From Solenopsis invicta (Eukaryota > Arthropoda > Insecta > Hymenoptera > Formicidae): a stretch of DNA of 64,000 bases. Within the stretch, counting starts at the first letter, position 1. Every line of letters starts with the position of its first letter. Below are positions 42,664-53,972 of this stretch, piece after piece. The notes below the pieces were generated by a model that worked only from the letters and a program-made list of their open reading frames with translations, made no database searches and was not told the DNA's origin. The stretch spans positions 19,700 through 83,699 of the forward strand of contig NW_024105253.1 in the NCBI RefSeq assembly GCF_016802725.1, read 5' to 3'. A program made the position numbers and the translations under genes.

Positions 42664-45600
42664 GGGGCGGCGGCGGCGGCGGCAGCGGCGGCGGCAGCGC
42701 AGCGGTGGCGATCTAAGTGTTGACGACGTGGTGATCCCCGAGATCTCGAAAAGGCGTCTAGTATTTTATTCTAATTACGAGTAACGAAAATTTAATTTTC
42801 AAACCTAGCAAACACATAGCGTATGTGTTTAATTTAATATAACGTAATTATCTTGAACTATGTTATATATGTTATATAGATACATTACATCTTAGCATTA
42901 TATTTAGTGCTTGTTGAAAATGTTTAATTTTATCATAATACTTTACAATTTCTATTGTTTTTTTTTTATTGTTATTCTTTTGATGTATCGTATAAAAACA
43001 GAAAATTAAAATTAAAAGTTATTAAAATTGGATATTTACTGTTGTTATTCAAAGGTAGGAATAGAGGACTGTAGATTAAATTGTGGGATCAATTCTTTTA
43101 AAATTTGGTGATCCTAAAAATGTGCTACCTAACGATAATGTTGAATTTTTAATAATAAGATTTATTAATGGTTTTCGTTATAAATAATAACATAAGCATG
43201 TATATATATTTTTTAAAAGAAAGGTAAAAAAAGATGCCAATGTATGCGTGTGCACGCACCTCATCTTTAATTTTTTTAATTAACAAAAAAGTTTTTTCAT
43301 GCTAACCCATGTGGTAATTTTATTTTTAACTTTAATTTTACAAAACAAAAGTAGTACTACATTATACTTTGTATTCTCATTGAAAAATTTTCTTATTCCA
43401 ACCCAAGTGGTATGTATCTTCACAATCTTGCAAAGTTAAAAATCATGTATTTTATTACAACCAAAATAAATATTGCTTAACACTACAAAACGCGTGATAT
43501 CTGTACAAAATTACCTTTTCAAAAAAAGGTAAAAAAAGGTGCCAATTTATGTGTGTGCTCGAGCACTTTATCTTTAATTTTTCTTAAAAACCCAAGTGGT
43601 ACTATTTTTGTATTTTGACTAAAATTTTTCCATGCTAACCCATGTGGTAATTTTACCTTTAACTTTAATTCTACAAAACAATAGTAGTACTACTTTGTAC
43701 TTTGTATTTTCATTGAAAAATTTTCCTATTCCAACCCAAGTGGTATGTATTCTAAAAAATGAGTGAAATCTTTAAATTGCGCCAATTATAAAAAGAATAT
43801 ATTGCTCTTTGAAATAACTACTGTACTACTTTTAACAAATAAAATGCAAGTGATAGTATATTTATTTTTTAAGTAAAACCCAAGTAACGGTATCTTTAAT
43901 TCCTTTTTAAATAAAATTCAAGTGATACTGTCTGTGTATTTTTATTGAAACATTTTTCTGTTCTAACCTAAGTGGATGTACTTAATTTAAAAAAGTTTCA
44001 ATGAAATATGTAACATTTAATCTCAAAATATTAAAGAGAAAACAGAATTGAGAATGTTTTATTAAAATAAAAAATTGTTAAACTACAAAAAATTGGCGCT
44101 GCTAGATGTCTAAATATAATTTAAATAAAATGTAAAACAGCAGCGCCAATTTTTTGTAGTTTAAAAATTTTTTATTTTAATAAAACATTCTCATTTCTGT
44201 TTTCTCTTTAATATTTTGAGATTAAATATTACATATTTCATTTTTAAATTAAGTACATCCACTTAGGTTAGAACAGAAAAATGTTTCAATAAAAATATAC
44301 AGACAGTATCACTTGAATTTTATTTAAAAAGGAATTAAAGATACTGCTACTTGGGTTTTACTTAAAAAATAAATATACTATCACTTGCATTTTATTCGTT
44401 AAAAGTAGTACAGTAGTTATTTCAAAGAGCAATATATTCTGTTTATAATTGGCGCAATTTAAAGATTTCACTCATTTTTTAGAATACATACCACTTGGGT
44501 TGGAATAGGAAAATTTTTCAATGAGAATACAAAGTACAAAGTAGTACTACTATTGTTTGGTAGAATTAAAGTTAAAGGTAAAATTACCACATGGGTTAGC
44601 ATGGAAAAATTTTAGTCAAAATACAAAAATAGTAAAAATTTGGGTTTTTAAGAAAAATTAAAGATAAGTACATTCTAACTTGAGACAGTGAGCACGTTCT
44701 TTTTGTGAGTGTATACTTTGACAAGAGAATTGAAATTATTCTTATAAAACAAAATTTTATCCAAGGCTTTAGTAGTCCTCATCAGTTGAAAATGGGTGAG
44801 TCACGCAAATATAGCCAGTTAAGATAATTATTAATCATCTTTTGAAAAAAAAACATACATTAATTGGATAGAGAATTGTCATTTCCTTTGACACTGCTAC
44901 GGGGAAAGATGCTACTGCGGATCTGGCAAACCGTTGGTGATGCGACGTCCTCCCATTTTTGCTGACTGATGACGATTAAAACTGTTTTTATATAATGCAC
45001 TGAAGATGACTCAAAATGAGTCGAAACGTCCGTGATAATTGTAATTTGTTATGAAATAAACAGGTTGAAATTGTATTTTGATAAGAAATAAACATTTACG
45101 CACTTATACCTGCGCTGACTCTCATTGGCCTAATTTACGAGTATTAATTATTTTAAATTTCAAGAGTCCTTCATTCAACTTTTTTTAATTACGTCGGCAT
45201 TCGCAAAATTAATCAACGAAGTTTACGAATACTTTCTCAATGTAGATCTTGGTATCAAGGCCATTTCTTTTTTAATTCGATTCTTCAGATCATTGATGTC
45301 TAGTGATTTTTTCGTGTAAATTTTTGATTTCAAATAATCTTGTAGAAAAATCGGGAACCATTAAATCTAATAAGCGGGAAGGCCAGTAGAAGCGCAGATC
45401 AATAGCGCAGAAGATAAACATATAATTTATTTTTGGACAATAAAATGTTTTTATAATTTTAAAAATAATATTAAGAGATATTTAGAAATTTCGATAGGGA
45501 AAAATATCACAGAGAGATTTTTTTTTATATTCTCCTACACAGTTAATAAAAATATTAAAAAATTAATTAATAAATAAAAGCTGGTATTTATTTATTTTGA

Positions 45601-48600
45601 GTAAATATAAAGTTCATTCTAATTTTTTATTTTTAGTTTTAGATTCCAGTGGCGGATTTAAACCAGGTTTTTTATATGGAAATAATTATTGGCTAGGCAG
45701 TCGTAGCCAGTGTCTCGATACGATGAATAGAAGTCTTTCGATGTCATCGAGAATAATATTGAATAACATGCAGTATCGTGATTTACAAAAAGAATTTCCG
45801 CCTTTCGATATAAATTACTTTGTCGCTCATTTTAGATACAATAGTACTTTTCAATATCATATACGTATGTTTACAGAGGTAAGTATTATATTTAAAAATA
45901 TTATCTGCTAAAAAAGATAAATGAATGTTTTGGCATATGTTATCTTAGGATGTGATAACACTAGGATTCTGTCTGCCAGCATCGTGTTCTACAAGCAATC
46001 TAAGTTTTATATTGGAAAGGATCATTCAAGACAAAATTATCTTAAGATATGATCTTCATTTCACGGACATCCATTTGATTCGGGTTAAAAATCTGAAAGA
46101 TGATGACAAGTTATCCGGTGGTGCATTTCTTTATATTTGGTACGTCTTAGAGAAAAAATAATAACCATTTTACAATTTGGACACACTGTATAATGTAATA
46201 TAACAATAACATGTAATAATAATACACTATTATAAATAATTTTTATTTTTAATTCAGATAAGAATATAGAGAATAAATATATATTCTATTTACAGTATAG
46301 GCTTAGGTCTCTGTTTCATGACAACAATCGGCACGATATATGATATATTCATCCAAAAAAATTTAAAGAAAAATGACATGAACAAAATTAACAACGGTAA
46401 GTGTGTATATGTGTGTTATATAAAAAACCGATTAAAATTTGTATTTTAACAGATTACATACAATTTTGAAGTACTAGAGATTTCATCTTTTAAAACTTAA
46501 GTTTACTTTCTCGTATTAATTTTTTTATTTTATTACAATAATCTGATTAACTCGTATACAATTTACAAATTAATGAGTAAGGCCAGTGAGACGAACAAAA
46601 AAATTTGAGTGTTGGTATAAAGCATAAATTATATTTATTCATATCTTTGACACATACGTTTCGACTCTACGGAGTTTTCTTCAGTGTGTACTCTTACATT
46701 ACTAGTGCAATGTTTACAACAATATTTACGTTGTAAATATTGCGCTAGTAATATAAGAATACACACTGAAGAAGACTCCATACAATCGAAACGTATGTGT
46801 CAAAGATATTAATAAATATAATTTATGCTTTATACAAACACCCCAATTTTTTTGCTCGTCTCACTGGCCTTATTTATTAATTTGTAATTTTTATTTTATT
46901 ATTAAACTGTTAATTTCTTATTTAAATATTTACTTAATTATTTATCATTAGAGGATATTATTTATATTTATCACGTTTCGAGTCATTAATAATTAACAAA
47001 ACAACATTTTTTGCTGTACCTTGTGTACGGCTTATCCGCGAGTACGTATAAATTTCTTTTTTTTAATAATGTTATTTTTAATCTTAAACTTTTTTGTTTT
47101 TTACATTAGTATATTACTAAAGTTGTCGAATTATGATATATTATGTATTTTAGATATTAAAGACGTATCCAGAGAAATAAGAACAGAAGTAAATTTGCCC
47201 TTATATGAGAAAAGTGTTATTGGAGAAGTATTAACATGTTTCTCCGCATATACAAATACAAAAAAATTATTTAGTACAAAATTAGATGTTGGCACAATAC
47301 CAGCCATTCACGGCTTAAAATTTATAAATATGTGTTTTATAATTTCAATGCACTGTTTCTATTTTACAGTAGATTCTATCGGTAAGTAGAATTTAGAATA
47401 TATACTATACAAAATAAATATTCATCTCTTGAGGAAATTTTTTATACATATATAGTATAATTACATATAATTATATTTTATACACAATATATAATATAAT
47501 TACATAAAAAATTACGCACAAACATATGTAATTTTAATTATATACGATTATAAAATATGTCCATATACACGGTGCGACAATTAATTTTTAAGACTAGACC
47601 AACAAAACACGACAGAAACAAAATACATAAAATCTCATGTTGTTTTATTTAAAATAATCATCTTTTGCTTCAATACACTTGTTACAGCGATTCAAAAGGG
47701 ATTCAAACGCATGATTCAGCTCATTTTATGGTATTGCTTCTAATTTCTGTGTTGAAGATGTTTGAATGGTCGGAATGTCTTTGAAAAAGCATTCTTTTAA
47801 CATCAATTTTCATTTTGGAAATATAAAAAAGTCGCACGGGGTCAAATCAAGTAAATATGGCGGATGATTGAGCACATAGACTTAATTTTTGGCAAAAAAT
47901 TGACGAACAATGAGTGACTTGTGAAATGGTACGTTATCGTGCAACAGTGTTCAACTTTCTCGATCTTGATAATTGGGATGGATTCTGGTTATCAAACACT
48001 TCAAAACTTTAAGATAATAGTCGCCAGTAACTTTTTACCAAGTCTTGCGCTAAATTTAATAATCTATATGTTGTTCCATGATACAATTTCAACATCGATT
48101 AAAGATTTAATCAGGAAGAACTGTCATAACTTTGACAGTTCTTTTCAAAAATGTCCCTAATAGCACAGGGACGTTCACGGGACGTCTTAAGGACGACCTG
48201 TCAGGACGAACGGTATATCCTGAGGACTACCTGTTATAGTCCCGAAACGTCCTGTGGACGTCTCGTGGACTAGCAAATGAGCGCCTCATTTTTGCCTATG
48301 GACATCCTGTGGACATCCCATCGGGAGTCCTAAAGACGTCTATTCGCAATCCTCGGGATATACATAAGAATTTCAGGACCATTTTAGGATATTTAAGGAA
48401 TATCCGCATAAATATATTATATTATTAAACTACATAATTTCAATTGAGCAAAACAATATTTTAATAACATTTAAAAAAACACTTTTTGCAAAAAAAAATT
48501 GGGAATTTTTTTCTCGGAAATTCCCAAGCGGTCATCCATCCAAGTCGCGACTTCGGTGAACGTTGCTTGACCTCCGTGATCACTGCAAACTGGTTCCCTT

Positions 48601-51600
48601 GTGATGATCTGTAAACACTTTATGCTAATATGTGTATATAACTGATAGATTAAGTAAATTTATATTATTGAAAAGATGAAATATGTATAATCAAATTATA
48701 TATATATGTATAAAATTATAGTTTTTCTACTGATTTTACAAATGCGGATTAGCATCTGGAATAACTTTTCTATTATTATTTGTTTAAATAAGAATGCAAC
48801 TAGAAAATATGTCAATATAATACAATAATTAAATTAAGTACAAAAAATTTTTATTAAAAAAGTATTTAAAAACATTTAAAAAATATTGTCTGCTCATTGG
48901 GATGTAGATTAAGGTTTTTTCATTCATAGATATATTTTGTCTATTGATACCGTTGTAAAATTTTTTGATACGATTAATATTTGCCTTTACTTTTCTTGTC
49001 TAAATGTATAACCATTTAGGTATATCCTAGTATAATGTCCTATGTCCATCCCATTATTGTCCCGGGACATTCAGAACAAATTCGGGATCATCCCGAGGAC
49101 GTCTTGTGCTATTAGGCTTATTATTCAATTGGCATGAATTTAGGCGCGTTAAACAGACAAATAACACTGGTCTACAAAAAAAATTTTCAAAAATTTATTT
49201 GGACCGGAGTAGGTTTTCGGTATATATTTTGAGTCCCTGAATCCGAATCCAGGTTTCGTTTTGCTCTATCATAGGTTTTTTCAAAAATGGCGGATTCAAT
49301 ATGACGTATTGTGTATCGTCCCGGTTGTCTTATATGATTGGTTTGGACCAAATCTGTTGTGAGTTTAGCTGACACCTAGTGGTCATGAAGCAAATCATGG
49401 TATGGAGTAAGGACTCTTATGTAGAAAAGGATCTGTTCAATTTTTGGAGGTGCGTTCTTTCTTTCTTTCTTGAAAAAGGAAATTGAAAGCATAGACATAA
49501 TATAAAAATTTCCCACTCATAAAAAAAATTTCTGAAATAGATATCCTACTGTAAATCAAGCTTGAATACATAGATTTTCATAAATATAAAAGCAACATTA
49601 ATGTTGTAATAAAATGAATACCACAGTTGAAGTATCAAGACGATCCTTTAAAAAAATCAGAATTGATTACTCCGTCATATTGCATCCGCCATCTTGAATT
49701 TCGGAATTCTAATGTTAGTTTTGTAATCAGTGAGTCTAAAAACCTTTATGTTAGAAGTTTTAAAATAATCCGTTAAAAAGCAGTAAAATACGCTATATGC
49801 GTCATACTGAATCCGCCATTTTTTAAAAAACCTAGGGTGATAGAGCAAATCGAGACCTGGATTCGGATTCAGGGGCTCAAAATACATACCGGAAATCTAC
49901 TCCGGTCCAAATAAATTTTTGAAAATTTTTTTTTGTAGACGTGTAATTGATCTTTCTAAGGATGTTACCGCTCAACAGATGTCGCCACTATTTACTGAGA
50001 TGTGGCGCCTCAGTAGATAGTGGCGCTAGAAGCGCATAGAGTTAGCTTATCTCCCTTGTTATATATCTCAGGTTCTTCTCTGGTTACCTGAACGCATGTA
50101 AAGAGTTTATATTAAAATAAAAAAGGTTTAATCCTACGTAATTTTGTTTATACATACATACCCATTGCCATCCGACGAGCTCTCCCTAACATCGGATAAT
50201 TATAAGTACTCCACAGAGATATGGCGCCAGTCTTAAAAATTAATTGTCGCACCGTGTACAAACACCCAGCAAACACAGAAAATAATAGATATATAACTTT
50301 TGTGTATCACGTTATATAACGAATTTTTATATTCTAGCAATATTACAGTTATGTAAAATTGAATTCTTGATATTACAACCTCATAATTTATAACAGTCAT
50401 ATAACTACCATTTATTAGGTTTATATAACAAACATTTTATTTTAATAATATAACTGTTATAAATAAAGCTGGGAATTATATGCACGTAAAAACAAGAATA
50501 TATGCGCATATATATGCACAAAATTTAGTAAAAATATGCAGAAATATAAGGAAATAATATAAAAATATGCAAAAATATGCAATATATATATTTATTAAAT
50601 GAAAAGCAGAAAAGATAAGAAATGAAAATAAGTGCCAAAATATAATAAAATGAACAAATAAAGTAATTTTAAGCAATATATATAATATTGTATTAACATA
50701 AAACAAAATTATTTGAATACAAAATTAAATTGAACATTTAATTTCTCACAGAATTGTAAATACTTATAATGAGATGCTTTTCTAAATTCTCAATCAAGAA
50801 AGATTGCCTGCGATTCGACAATATCTGCTTGTAAGCCGAAAAACTTCTTTCTACATCAACAGATGTAATTGGCGCGTACTTAAATTTGCAGATAATTGAG
50901 GGACTCATTTGAATATTTTCTTCATGATTTCCTTGCAATATATTGGATATCTTAGTAAGTTGAGTAAAGCCTTCATTTTTTCTTAAAACGTCTTCTAATT
51001 TAGTTTTAATCCGTTGTCCTATTGTACCTTTGATGTTGTTAATTCTGTTTTTGAAGCTTTGAATCAATTCTATAGATTCAGAGAGTTCCATATCTTGAGT
51101 TTCTAGTTTCGTTAGCAATTCGCTAATAAAACCATAATTTGCTTTAATAAAAGCTAACTCTTGAGGCAATTGCGCTTTATTTAATATATTTTTGCAATTT
51201 GTAATTACTGCCGAATCATCAGAAAAAGAACACACAATTTCTTTTATCTTTTCGAAGTTCTCTGCATAAAATAAAGTCGCATCAAGCCACGTACCCCATC
51301 TTGTAATTACGGGTTGTGGTGGAAGGGGCAGCTCGGGTAATTTATCTTTATAATATTGGACTCGTAACGGTGCTTTGATAAATACTTTTTTCGTTTTATT
51401 AACCAATCTGTTAATATCGGGGAATTCATTCGTCAATTCAGCGTATTTCTTCCGCTATTCTATTAACTCCATGAGCCAAACATGTAACGTGGATCAAATT
51501 ATTATAAAAAATCTTCAAATTTTGTGCTGACTTTATCATGTATGCCGCAGCGTTTGACAACATCAGTAACACTTTCTCACTTGGAACAGCATTTGGTAAA

Positions 51601-52997
51601 TAAAACCTTGTTAAACAATCATTTATAAATTTTGAAATAGTTACATTATTTGTTCTGTCTAATTCTTGTGTACCAATTAAATATGATTTTCCGGCGCAAT
51701 CTTCATTTAAAATGCCGATTAATAAATTGGCAATATATCGTCCACAAGTATCTGTTGTTTCATCTACAATAATGTAAATGTTGTTGTCGCCGATTGCATC
51801 TTTAATTTTAATCATTGTTTCCTTAAACACCATATTTACGTATTTGTTTCTTATGGTGCTACGATCAGGTATTAAAAATTTAGTGTACTTTCCCAAAAAT
51901 GTTTTAAACATTGTGTTATCTAATTTCGCTAGCGGAATATTTGCACTAACTAAGGCATTACATAAGTCAAAACGAAAAGATTCCTGTTCTTCATTTTTCG
52001 ATGTTGAAGCAAATGATTGATTTAAAGTACGTTGTGCTAAATTTTTATATTTTATTGAATTATTTTTATGCAAACTAGTGCCAAGGTGCTGCGTCATTTG
52101 AAATTTTTTATCGCATGATACCTAAAATAAATAATAAATTGACAAAAGAATAATAAAATGTGAACAAAATTTACTTACAATTTTACTGCAATATTTGCAG
52201 AATACACTGCCTTTATCTAAATAGAGCTCGGGATAATCTTTTATCCACAGCGATAAAAGTGAATTTGACTTCGGCATTATTAAAAATATGAGAAACGAGA
52301 ACAAGTACGAAAACGAGAAATGAATTAACTCTGACTGACTAGATGCACTCTGCACTGCGCACCAACTTTTAGGCAGATCGAAGATGATCAAACATGTCAG
52401 GACACGTCCGGCAAACAGTTGAGCTCGAGGGGGTCGCGCATAACTTTTCATGCCTCTTACCATGGATGGTAAATAGATCGATCAATCACTACAAGTCCAG
52501 TCGGTATTTACCATCTACGATAAGAAGCATGAAAAGTGGTGCCCCGTCATTAAAGATTCACTCTGTATATTTCAATAACATAATTGAAAAAAAAACGTAA
52601 AAATGTAATTTTACAAGAAATATGAGCAAATATGCAATTTTATAAGAAATATGCTCAAAAAAATACATATATGCAAAATATGCAAATTAAAAGTAGACTC
52701 TAACACTTTGTTTTTACGTAATTCGTGTAGATATGTAAACCCTTTTGTATTCATATGAATAATAATAAATATGCATTTTCATATAATCCCAGCTTTAGTT
52801 ATAAAACTGAATTATTAATATGACTCCTGTATAACAAATATGATACAACTATAATGTAACTATTATTTTTTTTAAGAGTGGGAAATTACAACTAACATGG
52901 ACATTACATGTAACGCGCATGTTATATTGCGTGTTACTTCCGATTTTATTCTATTAACATTGTTGTTATGCAACTGTGTTTGCTGGGCATATACATT

Positions 52998-53036
<39 letters not shown>

Positions 53037-53864
53037 TACTATATATATATATATATATATACACTACTCAAAAAAAAATAGGGAACACTTTCCAGACACC
53101 AAAAATTAGGCTATTTCAAATGACTGTAACTCGGTGAAAAATCATCGTAGATAAAAAATAAAAAAAGCATTTTGAAGCTTGAAGATCCAACTTTAACGCT
53201 CTATCAGCAGATTTTCAAAATGCTTTTAACTTCCTTGTCTTATGCAGTAAAAAAGCACACCCTGTTTTGTTCCTTAAAATTTTGTATTTTTGACACTTTG
53301 CAGCTCGACCAACAAATTTTTTTCGAATAATTCAAGTAAAGCTTCATAAACTACAACATTTTGCCTACAAAATGTTTTTTTTTTAATTTCTTTACGACTT
53401 TTTTTGACCGAGTTACGCAACTTTGAAGCTAAACCTGTATTTTTTACAAATGATATCCGTACTCCGTGAAAAATCATCGTAGACAAAAAATTAAAAAACT
53501 ATTTTAAAGCTCGAAGTTTCAGCTTTAACGTGTTATCAATAATTTTCCAATATTTTTTCAATTTCTTAGTACTATGCCCCAAAAAAGATACACTGTTTTT
53601 TCCTTGAAATTACATATTTTTAATAGCCTGTAGCTCAATAAAAAATATTTTCTCGACAAATCCAATGCAAGTGTCATAAAGAATGACATTTTGTCTATAA
53701 AATGCTTTTTCTTTAATTTTTTTTACGATTTTTTTTGACCGAGTTACAAGACTTCGAAGAAACACATTTTTTACAGTACATTTTTTTGAAAAATGACGTC
53801 TACCGCCGACATTAGCATTACCCAATGTGCACCACGTGGAGGTTGCCGGTCGGATTTTTGCACA

Positions 53865-53903
<39 letters not shown>

Positions 53904-53930
53904 TGTGTGTGTGTTTCTCTCTCTCTCTCT

Positions 53931-53972
<42 letters not shown>

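Larger units (their letters stand above)
41425..44668. mobile_element. 3.2-kb insertion inside the Penelope terminal repeat
   Basis: Placed between GTCAATA and TACATTCTAACTTG, which are neighbours in the left terminal repeat. It contains a copy of a GGAGCAGTCCGATAC...AAAACCGCGTCGA arm related to the element at 21512-22330, a trinucleotide block and a 1.1-kb palindrome. No reading frame is credible. It may be more than one insertion. Confidence 0.6.
38993..45143 (-). mobile_element. Penelope-like retroelement with inverted terminal repeats, interrupted
   Basis: RT plus GIY-YIG endonuclease (minus strand, 41150-39910) between terminal repeats in opposite orientation. The left repeat is 38993-39715. 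The right repeat is its inverse but is broken into 41170-41424 and 44669-45143 by a 3.2-kb insertion. Outer ends share TACTCGTAAATTTGGCC and TGAGAGTCAGCGC words. Penelope-like elements are known to carry terminal repeats in direct or inverted arrangement. It lies in intron 1 of the NRF-6-like gene, in antisense. Confidence 0.88.
47568..50256 (-). mobile_element. Mariner element carrying two nested foldback elements
   Basis: Ends CACGGTGCGACAATTAATTT and its inverse, each next to TA. Minus-strand transposase remnants lie at 47650-47960. Two foldback elements (48155-49114 and 49170-49940) fill most of the rest. Confidence 0.8.

Noticed and set aside
49187..49887. Two frames of 62-70 residues with partly similar content
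   Set aside because: Both arise from the arms of the foldback element at 49170-49940.
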